From the NCBI GenBank assembly GCA_030765045.1, contig CM060972.1, positions 60,341,773 to 60,405,772 on the forward strand: a stretch of DNA of 64,000 bases. Reading direction: 5' to 3'. Within the stretch, counting starts at the first letter, position 1, and every line of letters begins with the position of its first letter. The DNA comes from Tenodera sinensis (lineage: Eukaryota > Arthropoda > Insecta > Mantodea > Mantidae). The notes beneath the pieces were generated by a model. The model worked only from the letters and a program-made list of their open reading frames with translations. It did not search any database and had not been told where the DNA came from. The translations under genes and the position numbers were made by a program. Of the stretch, positions 33,532 to 45,126 are shown in pieces.

Positions 33532-34154
33532 TGCGGTTTTTGCAATTATTAATGACGTTGTGTCTTTGAGCTAATGAGATCTTTGTGATCTCAGGGCTTG
33601 GTAACGGATGGAATGAAAAATCACACAATGTATTATTTTATTAACACTTCATCGATACTTTACATTAAATAATTCCTCTCAGCACCATTCTAAATGATTT
33701 AAAATGCTTCCACCTTCTCATTTAGTGGGACCAATGCTTGATGAAAGTCTGGTGAAAATTCTATGTTCACACTACCTAAATATGTCCTTTCACTTCGATT
33801 ACACACACGCGAGTGGACAGTTTATGGCGTCCTCACGTGACACCGCCTATTTTGTATACATCCGCGTGTGCGTCCATCAAATAGTTCTTTCTTGTTAGGG
33901 AAGTGATCCCTAACCATCCTCCCTTACTTTTATTATCGAACACATATAATTCTAATATTTATACATATATATTAAAATCAACTATGGAATTATTTATGAC
34001 GTCTTTAAACTAACTTAGTTGTTTATAACAATGAACATTTGTAACACGTTTTCGTCATTTGATCAGTTCATAGCAACATCAAAAAACAAATTACACTTTT
34101 AACAAATATTCACATAAACGATTTTCTTTTGGGGTCTTCTAATGTTCTGTCTCA
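33532..34154 (-). repeat. 3' LTR of second LTR element
   Basis: 623 bp; on the minus strand starts TGAGACAGAACATTAG and ends AAAAACCGCA. Confidence 0.85.
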
Positions 34155-35186
34155 CATGCCCCTTGTTTTGTTTTTCAAGTTGTCACCTATATTTACAATC
34201 TTGAAACACAATACTTCTCCCTACTCCTCTGCTACAATCACTTTGTACAATACTTTTTCTTTCTTTAAGGTCTTCTTCGCTGTTTGTTTGTTTTGGCATG
34301 ACACAGCATGTCTTTATAAATTTCACACATTCAGTTACTACGCAATACATGTTCAATTACTATACATCACTATTTCAGTTATTATACAATACATATTCAG
34401 TTCTTGTACAACACATTCAGTTATTATACAACATATCCAGTTATTATACAACATATGTTCAGTTATTATACAACAAATATTCAGTTATTTTACATTTGAC
34501 ATTGACATAAATATAATTTAAGTGTATCATGGTTTATTGTGTGGCTTTTGACTTATGCTCCTTGTTATGAGGAGAGAAAAACAGGATACAGATCTTGAGC
34601 TAATGATTATGATCATGTTTATGGCAATATTTTATTCAGTTCTTTGCATTCTTTGTCTTGTAAGCTTATTATGTATAGGCAGGTTGTTGAGTCAATTCTT
34701 AAACTCTGATGTTACTAATGGTACCATTTTTTAATTGGGTTCTTATTCATTATTGTTTGGTTCAACATTTCTTCAAGCTTAGCATTGGCTATATCCATCT
34801 TAATTCATGGGCATTGCTTTTCTGATTATGGTTTTTCTTACTTCACTAATTGTCACCTCTTTATCTCTTATCTCTATAAGAGAAAACTTCTATACTTATA
34901 ATTATTCTGCAATTGTATTATTTTTCTTCTCAATTCACCCTCGACACCTTTGTGTCAAAAATATTTTATCTTTGTCATCACAATTGATTCCTTCTTATTT
35001 TTGTCCCTGACATCCTTATGTCAAAAACACATTATTTTCCGTCGCTATTCACTTCTTTAATGACAATCAGTGTCCTCATCTGTCTTTGTTGACAATGCTC
35101 TTTGTGGTCAATATAGCCAATGACTATGTTGATTTTCTTTCTTGTTGTATTTTCTAATCTGAACATAATCTTCTATAAGTAACCCA
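34155..35186 (-). other. 3' non-coding region of second LTR element
   Basis: Homologous to 19440-20883, including the ATAACTGAATATG repeats at 34330-34490; no coding recognised. Confidence 0.6.
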
Positions 35187-36311
35187 TTAAAAATTATTTT
35201 CCATCATCTCTATTATTCCTGCCTTACATGGTTGTTGGCAAAGACTATTTGGTCCTTTCTTTGTATGGTTCCATTGGTTTCTGCCCCTTTGGCGTGAACC
35301 CCTGTTGTATGACGGTCTTTGGTTGTTGAAGTATTCCCTACAGAATCGTATGTGGTTCACTTGATGGGTACGGTCTCCTGGTCTTCCACGATCATATGTA
35401 TATGTTCGGTATCTCGATTCACCCCTCGGTATTGTGTCGTGGTACCGCTGTCTTGTGTTCTCCATCATTTCGCCATGATTATGTGGTTGTGGGAAATGGT
35501 GTGCCCCTCTCCCCCTTTGATGGGTGCTCCTAATATTTCTATCTTCTCCATTTCATTAATAATGCCTTTCCTTACTACTTCAATCTCTTTCCTTAATTCC
35601 TCAGTTATTTCTGCTTTTACATTTGTAATCTTACAGTCTACACTTGTATTACATTCTGTTATTTCATCTCTACATCTAGCAATTTCTTCTTCTAATACAA
35701 TCTTATTTTCTCTCATTTCCGATTCAATTTTTCCCATCCTATCTCTTATGATTTCTATCCTAGCTTCTAAGGCTTCCTTTGTTTCGTTTAAGTTTTTATG
35801 TAGTAATTTTAAATTAGTTTCCATTACTTTCATATTTTCTTTACACTCCTGTCTTCCTAATTCTATTTTCTGCTCTAAGTTCTGTCTTCCTAATTCCATT
35901 TTCTGTTCTAAGTCCTTTCTCACTTCCTCCATTTTCTGACCTATCTCTTCCTTATTCTGTTCTAGTTTCTGGCCTATACTCTGACCTAAACTTTGTTCTA
36001 TGTCCTGTTTTAATTCTACCTTATTTTGTTCCATTTTCTGACCTAAGCTTTGTTCTATGTCCTGTGTCACTCCCTCCATTTTCTGACCTACCTCTTCCCT
36101 ATTCTCTTCCATTTTCTGACATTTCTTTTTTATTTTGTTCTAGTTTTTGTTCTATACTCTGACCTAAACTTTGTTCTAGTCTTTCAAACATGATCATTAG
36201 TAACCTTTGGTCTTTTCCTATTGCTACCTGTTCCTCACTTTCTGGTTCTATTTGATAACTAGGCCTATCTGCCCCTTCCCCATCTCCTGTTTCTATCTCT
36301 TTTCGCGACAT
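35187..36311 (-). pseudogene. Gag-like coiled-coil protein, second copy
   Basis: ATG 36311 starts MSRKEIETGDGEGADRPSYQ. A long coiled coil with LEQSLGQ, IGQKMEEVRKDLEQ and ELGRQNLEQKIELGRQ repeats follows, frameshifted near 36105. Unlike the 18.2-kb copy it continues through RIEIIRDRMGKIESEM to GGEGHTISHN. After another frame change comes an Arg-rich tail (RQRYHDTIPRGESRYRTYT, RGSRQRGRNQ) that could serve as a nucleocapsid without zinc knuckles. It then runs into the last residues of integrase (PYKERTK in another frame). Confidence 0.65.
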
Positions 36312-36677
36312 TTTAGTTTCTTTATTCAGTTCACTTTGGTTTAAAAGTCCCACTATTTTGCCACTTTGCAGTAACATACAAATAAAAATTAACTGGATGT
36401 AAAAGTAAAAATTTTTGGTCCTACTTTTTTCTCGTTGATTTGTCCAGTTACGTGCGTCTCCTGGGCAGTTGGCTTCGCTAGACGATCTCTGGTGTTTTCC
36501 CGTGTTGATTATCCATTCATCGGTGTTCTGATGAAGTCGTTATCAAATGATGGTCTAATGGCGTCTTCTTTCTTTTTGGCATGAAGATATGGCGTCACTT
36601 GGTATTTCGCGTAAGTTCATTTCCCGTAATTTCCATTCCATCCAAAATTCGTGTCCCACATTGGGCAAGTCATTTGG

Positions 36678-37316
36678 TGCGGTTTTTGTAATTATTAATG
36701 ACGTTGTGTCTTTGAGCTATTGAGATCTTTGTGATCTCAGGGCTTGGTAACGGATGGAATGAAAAATCACACAATGTTTCTTCACCACAATGTATTATTT
36801 TATTAACACTTCATCGATACTTTACATTAAATAATTCCTCTCAGCACCATTCTAAATGATTTAAAACACTTCCACCTTCTCATTTAGTGGGACCAATGCT
36901 TGATGAAAGTCTGGTGAAAATTCTATGTTCACACTACCTAAATATGTCCTTTCACTTCGATTACACACACGCGAGTGGATAGTTTATGGCGTCCTCACGT
37001 GACACCACATATTTCGTATACATCCGCGTATGCGTCCATCAAATAGTTCTTTCTTGTTAGGGAAGCGATCCCTAACCATCCTCCCTTACTTTTATTATCA
37101 AACACACATAATTCTAATATTCATACATATATATTAAAATCAAATATGGAAAGATTTATGACGTCTTTCGGCAAACTTAGTTGTTCATAACAATGAACAT
37201 TTGTAACACGTTTTCGTCATTTGACCAACACATACCAACGTCAAAAAACAAATTACACTTTTAACAAATATTCACATAAACGATTTTCTTTTGGGCTCTT
37301 CTAATATTCTGTCTCA
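36678..37316 (-). repeat. 5' LTR of second LTR element
   Basis: 639 bp; on the minus strand starts TGAGACAGAATATTAG. It is followed inward by CCAAATGACTTGCCCAATG, the putative primer-binding region. Confidence 0.85.
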
Positions 37317-37422
37317 CTATTTTCGAGCAAAGTTGTGAAATACCAAACCAGACTTGCTTCAGTCATTTGAGCTCTGTGCTTCAGTTGTGATTAATCTCAT
37401 TAGCGAACATCAGTGAAAGGAA

Positions 37423-37531
37423 AGGGAAGTGCATTGCTGAAAAGTTACACATTTTGAAAGCAGTGAAGGAAAGTGACAGCGTGAAACGCATACAAATTGC
37501 TAAGAAATTAGGGTTTGCTCTGTCTACCTTA
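37423..37531 (+). pseudogene. pogo/jerky transposase, CENP-B-type HTH start
   Basis: KGKCIAEKLHILKAVKESDS, then VKRIQIAKKLGFALSTL, is the N-terminal helix-turn-helix of CENP-B/Tigger transposases (L..K..IL..ve.g.k...IAk.lGi..STL). The frame is cut after TTA at the TTAA used by piggyBac. It continues after that insertion at 40030 (NTIVAKAVEIEESV). No DDE domain remains in this copy. Confidence 0.7.
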
Positions 37532-37532
37532 A

Positions 37533-40025
37533 CCTCTTCAGGGATATGGACGTGAAATCACGTCCATTTAAAATGACGGACGAGCGATATGGACGTGTAT
37601 ACACGTCCTGTGCGTTTGTGCATTTAACCCTTATTTATCCACTATCTAACTCAACTTATTTTAATTTTCCCCCATTATGAAATATTTAATTAAATTCTAT
37701 ATGCTTTACTGGCTTACCTTTATATGTTCCTTCTGCAGTGATATGCCTCAAAACAGGGATAAACACACAAGGGCACATCTCCACATTCGCCACAGATCAT
37801 CCCAGTTTCCTTACGGATTCCCTTCTTGCGGCACACGAAACACCTTCGAGATGGGCGGGACTTCTTTGCTGTTGACGGTATCCTTTTAGGATAATGTTTT
37901 CCTTGAAGTCTGAGGGGTGCAGGGGTTTTGGATTTTCTACCCCCAGTATGAAGAGGCCTCTCAACCTGGTATTGTTCAATTAGGCTGCGAGCTATTGATA
38001 GTCGAAAGTCCAGGTAGGTCATTGTCTTGTGTGGGTTTAGAGCTCTCCAAATTACCAAACAATTGTATATGGTTATATCCAGCTGGTGCAAAAATACCTT
38101 TTTATACCATTTCACTGTTTTTCGTAAAGAGGGATATGCTTGCAATACCTTATCTACTAGATCGACACCGCCCATGTGCATATTGTATTCCTGGATAATA
38201 TCAGGCTTGAAAATGCACATTTTGGTATGGGCATCTGTTTTTCCAGTGTCAATCATCAAAATCTTAGAGCTGCAATTGGATAATGCCGTAACTACCCTCC
38301 TGTCCTGCCAGGCAAGGTAGGTCAAAGGTGGGAGCTGACGCACCTCCATTTCCCCTCTCCTTAGAGCCTTCGTATTCACATCTTTTGGCAAACCAATACG
38401 ATTTGAACGTACTGTTCCAATTGCATTAGTCTTTCTTTTGTGTAAGGCCATGAATAATTTAGGAGAGCTGTACCAGTTATCTAAGTACACAGTCCTACCC
38501 TGATCAAGCACAGGTTCCATTAGGTGCATTACTATGGAGCCAGATAAGCCCAAATCTTTGTCTCCAGTATTGTCAGTCCCTTGACCAGTGTAAATGCAGC
38601 TATTGTAAAGATATCCCGTTTTACTTTCACAAACATCAAAACTCTTTATGCCAAATCTAGCCCTTTTTGTTTTGATGTATTGCTTCCAACCTAAGCGGCC
38701 CTTCCAAAGCATTAGGCTTTCATCAACAGTGACCTTTTCACCAGGCACATAATTTTCTTTAAATTTTGAAATAATATAATCGAAAACAGGCCTAATTTTG
38801 TGGAGTTTGTCATTTACATTCTCTGTGCAGGTGAAATGAAGGAACCGCAAAATTGACGTAATTGTTATTTGACATGCATTTTCCAAAAAAAGGAGTAGCT
38901 AGCATGTCATCTGTTGACCAATACATGTATAATGCAGGTTTACGAATAACACCCATAAGTATAATTAGACCAATTAGCCTGTAAATCTCATTGAGTGTTA
39001 CTTCTGTCCACCTTTGAATTCTGCTCTTAGGCCCTAATTTACCTTTAGAGAGCAGGTCTTCCTTCACCTTACTCGCATATACATTTGTTTCTGAAACAAT
39101 GAGAGACACTAAGTCGGTAGTAAAAAATTTTGTAAAAATGTCAATTGGTTGGCTGTCAGAAGTCAGCTGAGCCTGGGATTGAACACCAGACCCTGTGCTC
39201 GTGAAGATGTGCCTGTTTGTATTGGAATTGTTTTCAGCACTCCACAATGCTGACTCTTCACGAACACCTGAAGGAAGTTGGTCACGTTCTTCCTCACTGC
39301 TACTTGTACCTATATCCTCCACACCCCCCTCAAATTCGGAAAATTCGCCATCGATATCCAAATCGCTGTCACACAGCAAGAAGTCCTCCACATTATCGTG
39401 TGTAATTTCAGAAGCCCTTACACTTCCACCATTCTCTAACCTTTGTGCAACACTGCTTGTTGATGTCATGTTTTAGCTCTGAGATGTAACACTCAAAAGC
39501 TTCTCACTTCAGCTACAAGCAGGAAAGTATACGTATGCATTTCAAGAAAGAAACGGAGCCTGTAAGCTATATCCAAGTTACGAAACACGTGTAAGGAAAA
39601 ATTGCAAACCTGCTTTATTATGATGACTCACAGACCACGCATACACTAGTGCTTTATTTCACACTACGCTTTGTTTTGCTGATGCAAGGGCCACACATAC
39701 AATGGGTCAACTACTGCTTCTTTCACAGAACTTATATTAGGCGCGTTCGACAAAGCAAAGTTAACTTTTCACCACAGTGAAACAAATTGTGCCATTTCAA
39801 CGATTTGTAAATGCAACTCAACATTGCTGATGATGTACATGTATACTGCATATAATGAGTTTTATACCAGTTTTTGTTTCATTAAAATAACTTAAAATTT
39901 ACGCAAAATACAGCTGTGTATTTAGGAAGCACTTATAGCGCATTTAACAATTTAAATGCCCTGCCCTGGATATTGGGTATCCGTTCTCGGGCTGCAGAGC
40001 TTTTAAATGGCTGTCGCTCAAGAGG
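37533..40025 (-). mobile_element. piggyBac transposon, nearly intact
   Basis: 2,493 bp between TTAA (37529-37532) and TTAA (40026-40029). Termini are CCTCTTCAGGG on the left and CCTCTTGAGCG (minus) on the right. Near the left end lie two palindromes, GGACGTGAAATCACGTCC and GGACGTGTATACACGTCC, each preceded by GATAT. One transposase gene fills the minus strand. It inserted into the TTAA of the pogo transposase codons; excision would restore that frame. Confidence 0.9.
37720..39469 (-). pseudogene. piggyBac transposase with one frameshift
   Basis: ATG 39469 (MTSTSSVAQRLENGGSVRAS) begins an acidic N-terminus (DLDIDGEFSEFEGG). DDE_Tnp_1_7-type sequence follows to NNNYVN, where the frame breaks (about 38845). 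The second frame carries on LRFLHFTCTENVNDKLHKI. Catalytic aspartates are present: VTVDESLMLWKGR, VYLDNWYSS and GGVDLVDKV (two). The C-terminal cysteine-rich domain reads CFVCRKKG, CGECG, LCVYPCFEAYH. Total about 580 residues, the usual piggyBac size. Only the frameshift separates it from an intact gene. Confidence 0.85.
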
Positions 40026-40299
40026 TTAAACACAATTGTAGCTAAGGCAGTGGAAATTGAAGAAAGTGTGTGTTAGGTATTTCTTCAAACAAGTAGACCC
40101 ACATTCAGGGCAGAACGAACATTTTATGACGTGCCATAACATTTGAAGAAATAATGGCCAAGCTGTACTGTTCATGCTGTGGCGGCAATGGCCCAGACTA
40201 CTTCATAAAGTGATTCAACATTCTTCGTATTTATTTTTATTTGGTGCACTTCTGTTTTTTGTATTGTTTCATATTGCTAACTTTAGTTAAACAATCCTA

Positions 40300-40511
40300 T
40301 TATTTGAGAGGTAGAACTGGAACTTAAAAATTCAATGCCACAGCTGGGATTTGAACCACAGACCCTCCGCTTACTAGGCGGATGGTCTAACCATTAAGCT
40401 ACTGTGACAATGAATTTTTAAGTTCCAGTTCTACCTCTCAAACATTGCCCACATATGGTTTGTGTGTTTAAAAACACCAACAGTAAGTTTGTTGGCATAA
40501 ATAAATAATAA
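40300..40511. repeat. tRNA-derived repeat foldback
   Basis: TTGAGAGGTAGAACTGGAAC and the inverted B box (GGATTTGAACC) lie on the minus side. From about 40410 the plus-oriented TTAAGTTCCAGTTCTACCTC and the tail to GGCATAAATAAATAA follow. It sits in the right part of the pogo element. Confidence 0.65.
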
Positions 40512-41333
40512 TCCTATTATTTCTTGTTCACTTCTTAACTGTAACCCATATGCTGTATAAACTTTCTAATTTTTATTTACCGACTTTTATTTATGCCTTT
40601 TTCACACATACATTTTTTCCTTTGGTCCCCTGGAAAACATATAAACAAAGTTCTACTGTTAAATAAGGAAATACTGGCGTAAACTTGAAACTTGTTAGCA
40701 CCAAACAACTTGGAATATTACTAAGATAAGTGAATCTTTTAGTTTCTAATTTGTTTTTACTTTATAAGTTCTACTGTATTTACAATCTTTCACACAGTAC
40801 CTCATTTCCTGCAACCTGGAAGAAAGCAATCATAGTACCAATTCCAAAAAAAGGAAAACTGGCTCATAATCTTAATAGTTATCGACCAATACCACTGTTA
40901 AACACATGGTAGCGAAAACTATGGAGTCAATGATCTCCAACTGACTAACTCTGCTTTTTAGAATCTCAAAATCTCCTAACACTAAGACAAGCTGGCTTCC
41001 GTCAATTACACTCTAACGAACAAATCATATGCCTCAATCAAGAACTAAAAGACAATTTTAACAAGAAAGAAGATACTTCAACAATATTTCTTAAATTTCA
41101 ATCTGCCTATGACTGTTTGGAGAAATAAATTACAAAAACTCTAGAATTTAGGCATCTCTAACAATGTGCTCAGATGGATTTGAAGTTCATTAGTCAAAGA
41201 TTCATTGCTACTAAATTAAAAAACTCACTTTCTAGTTACAAACATGCAGAGGCCTACCTCACGGTGCAGTCCTCAGTACAATTTTATTCAATATATAAAT
41301 GACTTACCTTCTCTAATAGAGAAATCAAATATG

Positions 41334-41406
41334 TTGTTTTAGTTAATGCTCGATTTCTGACAATGAAGTCATTAATCCTCTTGCTCTCCAATATTATTCA
41401 CTGATG
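41334..41406 (-). mobile_element. 73-bp LINE-tail insertion
   Basis: GAGAAATCAAATATG is duplicated on both sides (41319-41333 and 41407-41421). The insert is the LINE 3' tail in reverse (ATTGGAGAGCAAGAGGATTA on the minus strand, ending in a GCATTAACTAAAACAA variant). It is an extreme 5'-truncated retrotransposition. Confidence 0.8.
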
Positions 41407-42161
41407 GAGAAATCAAATATGAAAACAGCTTTATTTGCAGATGGTATGGTTCTGTGGACCTCCAGATCTCACAGACATAGACAAAATCCAAAATATTGTT
41501 ACTAAAACTCTAAATCTACTACAGAAATGGAACACACCAAAATTGATGACACTCAACACCTGCAAAAGTAACTACCAAATATTTTCACTTTGTACAAAAG
41601 AAAGAGAATTCAATATCCTATGTAACGGTCAGCATCTTCCCAGGTGAACCAAAATATCCTGGAATTATTTTTGACAACAAATTATCATGGAGAAATATAA
41701 AATATGTTTCTAGAAAAGCTGGTAATAGATTCTCCCTTTTGAAAAGACTAACAGGAGAGAAATGGGGATGCTCTAGAAAAACTTTTGACCACTACATACA
41801 AAATGTTTATGCAGCCTGTGGTAACATATTGTGAAGAAATTTTAATTACTTAATCTTTCATAAATGAAATAGACCATGTTCAAAACAAGCTCTCAGACTC
41901 ATCACTGTTGGAATCAAGACAACTTCAATAGATTCTATGAGATACCTTACTAATACAGAGAGAGCCAACAACATAAGACCCGCTGTGTGGTATTTTTCCA
42001 CTGTGCAGACAGAAACACAATAACAGCAGCTGATGTACACAAGGTCACGCAGATGACTTGTTTTTCTCGGCTCTGAAAATGCACTGATGCACTATAGTGT
42101 GGTTGAGTTATTGCCAGTGTGCTTTATTATTTTGTCCTGTACTTAGTCACAAAGTGTATTA

Positions 42162-42470
42162 TGGCTCAGCATTTGTTTTCTACTGTAAGTGTATTTATTT
42201 ATGATTCGTATGTGTTAACTCAGCTCGCCAAGTGAAAGTGCGATTTGCAGAAAGATTTCCAGGTGATCTGCAATTTCTATCTCTGGGGTAACTTAAAGCA
42301 TAAAGTATATAAGACAAACCCATCCACCCTGGCAGAGTTAACACAAAATATTCACCAGGAAATTGTCATCATTTCTCAACGTGAACTAAGGCGAGTGATG
42401 GATAGTTTCCTAAACAGGTGCCAACAATGTATGGAAGACGACACTGGCCAGTTTCAGCATATGCGTTAAC
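42162..42470 (+). pseudogene. Internally deleted mariner/Tc-type transposase
   Basis: MAQHLFSTVSVFIYDSYVLT (N-terminal helix-turn-helix start) and VRFAERFP are joined directly to YLWGNLKHKVYKTNPSTLAE, LRRVMDSFLNRCQQCMEDD and GQFQHMR. The last part is the conserved C-terminus of a transposase family common in insects (LWG.LK..VY.T.P..L.EL). The catalytic core is deleted. It sits inside LINE A. Confidence 0.6.
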
Positions 42471-43739
42471 ATTTGTAAGTAAAGTCTTTAGAAGCAGTTT
42501 TAAAAATATATGGTTTCATCCATGTTGTTCTATGAGAGCGGCAGTCAGTGACAAGTGCCTAGGATGTACACAAGCAAAACACAACGCAGCTGATTCAGAG
42601 TCTTTTGGATCACCTGTTATTAATAGTATTAAAATGACTATAGCAGAACTGGCTCTAATTTAAAATGAAAAACACCAAACTACTAGGAAACAATTGGCAC
42701 TCATACAGCCCCATTTGTAGATTAAAAACTGAAAAAAGTTTTATGTCCATGATTCAATATACCAAATTTAACAGAACAAATGCTGAAATCAAAAATAAGC
42801 ACTGAAATAATGAAACTGTCTTTAAAGACTATTAGTACTAGATATCCCCCACAAGACAGGCTTCACATATACACTGATGGATCCTTAATCTCCAGAGAAC
42901 AAGGTGCTGGTGCAGGTGTCATGTGCTGTCCCTTCTCACTTTATAGATCTCTTGGATGTGGAACAAGTTTTGACAGAGAAATTATTGCAATGGGTGAAAG
43001 TCTGAGGAGTCTCCTACACCTCATCAATAACTTTAAAAATGCAGCCATATTGTCAGACTCCAAAGCAGCTATTCTATCAATAGTCTCTAAATACACATCT
43101 CAAATAACTGAAATATTCAAAATGCTCTTCAAACTTACAGCAAAAAATAATTGTATTCCAATGGATATCATCCCACTGTGGAATTCTGGTAAATGAAATT
43201 GCTGATGCTTTGCAAAGAAGGGCAGCTGTCACTGGACTACATATTACTTTGTTAAAAGATTTATTAAATCATCATATAAACATCAACAGAAAAATTTGAC
43301 AGCACAATCCAAAGGAAAAAACTGGTATCCCCTGCTTCAAAATCCAAAGTTAATTCCAGACCTTCCATGCAAATCATCTGTAGCTGCATTTAGATCAACA
43401 GGTCATGACTGTTTGGCCGAACATCTACACAGAATTCGAATATACCAGTCTCCAATCTATTCGTGTTCATCTTCTTCGTGTTAGTTGAGATAAACATTTG
43501 CAGAAGTTATCTTATTGCTTATTTCCGCAAGGGGAACATGACAATACAGTAGGCTCTGAGCTATAGTAAAATCTTTTAAAGCTTTGAGATTCCGTTCTTT
43601 TTCATGGTTAACATGTAAAAAAATGAATAATGATGTTCCATTTGACAAAAATTTGTTTTCTGAAACTGACACAAACAACAAGGAATTAGATTCACGCTAC
43701 AAAAAAATTTATTTGGACATAAATTGTGTGTTTCAGCAA

Positions 43740-44240
43740 GAGGATTAATGATTTCATTGTCAGAGCTGGTACAAATGTTTCATGGAACCACCAAGAGAAT
43801 ATTTCTCTGCCCATCTATGCTTTCTTTTGAACACAATATTGTACTGGTAGAGTATTCCTGTTGCTGTGTTGAAAATAACATGAATGTGGGGGATTTCCCA
43901 AATGCCATGATCAGTAGTTTATGACCCCCATTTGCATTACAACATGCCATTAATATTACATGTTTCTGTTGTTCATACCCATAAGTTCCCTTCTTGTACT
44001 GGCTGCTAATGTTTTTGAATGTAGCACTTATAAAGCAGGCCAGTATCATCAACATTGTATGAGGCATTAGCAGTTAAATCTTCTTCATTCACTTGATAAA
44101 CTCTTTTGCATATTAAGGAAAAATTGAAGCTATTTTTCGTTAACTGAGCGACTTTCTCCGATGACCATCAGCTGCTGTGTGTCATATTTTTTCCAGCTTG
44201 ATAGCCAACCTCCACTTGCTGCAAACATACTGCTGCCAAG
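43740..44240 (-). pseudogene. Tigger/jerky-type DDE transposase fragment
   Basis: The minus strand reads GGWLSSWKKYDTQQLMVIGE, YNVDDTGLLYKCYI and then VILMACCNANGGHKLLIMAF and GKSPTFM. These match the pogo/Tigger core: GWL..FK.R, N.DETGL with the catalytic Asp, and T.L..CNA.G..KL..+.IGK. Broken frames, no HTH and no ends. Orientation is opposite to the pogo element at 33-40 kb. Confidence 0.6.
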
Positions 44241-44329
44241 TTATACAGTGAAAAACTGAAGCTATACAAATCTACAATGTACCAAATATTTCAGATACTA
44301 TAAGCTTCACTTATCTTAGTATTTTCTAC

Positions 44330-44914
44330 AAGTTTTTGAAATTAAATTCCAGCAAAGACATCATCTGCTCAGTAAACGAGAGCAATGCTACTATCATCCT
44401 CAACCAGCAAGACTGTGTAGAAAATCAAGAATCTTTCGAAGTTGGATACATATTTTCAATGGTAGTAGCCCAACTTTTCATGGAATCCTTTGAAGCTACA
44501 GCTCTGAACACAGCTCCCAAAAACCACCTACTTCATTCTGCTATGTGTATGATACCCTCATTGTATGGAGTTACAGAAAGCAAGCTCTGTCTTCTTTAAT
44601 ACCTTAACAGCCTCAATTCATACATTTAGTACACCATAGAAAATGAAAAAGATGGTCAACTGGTCTTCCTAGATGTACTGATCAGTAGGAAAGACATAGG
44701 CAAACTTGGACACACAGTACACTGCATGCCTATTCACACAGACCATTCTTTAAACAAAACCTTTGATCTAGTGGCAGTTGGGCCCCAACTCATCAGCCAC
44801 ACTGTCTCAACCAGCCTCGAGCCAATCAGAGAGGACCCCCTCATGCATAAATACTGCAAGTCAGTAAATGCTTCAGAGACAACTAAACCTTCATCAAACT
44901 GACTGACCATATCA
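44330..44914 (+). pseudogene. Penelope-like element, RT C-terminal fragment
   Basis: The plus strand reads AQLFMESFEATALNTAPKNH, then (frame change) YTIENEKDGQLVFLDVLISR and KDIGKLGHTVHCMPIHTDHS. Penelope RTs have ANLFME.FE..AL..AP and FLDVL..R...G.LGH.VYRKPTHTD.YL. About 200 residues remain, with stops. A hammerhead-like motif directly follows. Confidence 0.65.
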
Positions 44915-44949
44915 CTGATGATATCCACGGCAGTTGTGGACAAAACATC
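44915..44949 (+). ncRNA. Hammerhead-ribozyme-like motif, Penelope-linked
   Basis: CTGATGA (44915-44921), a stem TCCAC/GTGGA with loop GGCAGTT, then CAAAAC and ATC. CUGAUGA is perfect. The GAAAC block has its first G changed to A, a position needed for catalysis, so this copy is probably dead. The flanks TCA before and TGGA after could pair as stem I. Confidence 0.5.
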
Positions 44950-45126
44950 TGGACCCCTCTTTCTCTAGTAGACCAGGGTAAATCAGCCCGGATGATTCTT
45001 CTAGAATTAACAACTGCAATGGTTCTGTGCAACCTTTTAAGGGCAGGAGGAGGAAACTTCTACAGATTTCACTAAAAAAATATTAACTGCTTGATAGGAA
45101 ATGCCATTAATTCTCATGTCACTTAC

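Larger units (their letters stand above)
33532..37316 (-). mobile_element. Second gypsy-type LTR element, gag-only deletion form
   Basis: LTRs at 33532-34154 and 36678-37316 are alike except for a few substitutions and a 16-bp stretch (TTTCTTCACCACAATG) present only in the latter. Orientation is minus. It shares the TGAGACAGAA start, leader, gag start and 3' tandem repeats with the element at 17.3 kb, but the LTRs are clearly diverged. The interior holds gag and a stub of the integrase C-terminus; all other pol is absent. The 4-bp flanks (CTGG, CTAT) do not match well. Confidence 0.85.
33356..40776 (+). mobile_element. pogo/Tigger-like transposon, host of two nested insertions
   Basis: It starts CAGTAAAACTTCTTTTATAG (33356) and ends, on the minus strand, CAGTAGAACTTATAAAG (40776). 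TA stands at 33354-33355 and 40777-40778. Removing the element and one TA joins the LINE codons in frame (..IVLY|IYNLSHS..), matching the undamaged LINE at 57.2 kb (LLKLYNLSW). Own sequence: 33356-33531, 37317-37532, 40026-40300 and 40512-40776. Everything else came later. Confidence 0.8.
40777..43484 (+). mobile_element. LINE A, 3' half: RT and RNase H
   Basis: The continuation of LINE A. IYNLSHSTSFPATWKKAIIV, KLAHNLNSYRPIPLLNT and QAGFRQLHSNEQIICLNQEL belong to the RT. KTALFADGMVLW (FADD degraded) and LNTCKSNYQIFSL follow. RNase H is read at 42780-43196 (DRLHIYTDGSLISREQGAG, FDREIIAMGESL, AILSDSKAAI). Broken by stops, by a 73-bp LINE-tail insertion (41334) and by a transposase fragment (about 41960-42600). 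It ends at about 43484 near IRIYQSPIYS. Confidence 0.7.

Noticed and set aside
35319..35939. 206-residue plus-strand Ser/Ile/Phe-rich frame
   Set aside because: It is antisense to the gag coiled coil of the second LTR element; the coding strand is clearly minus.
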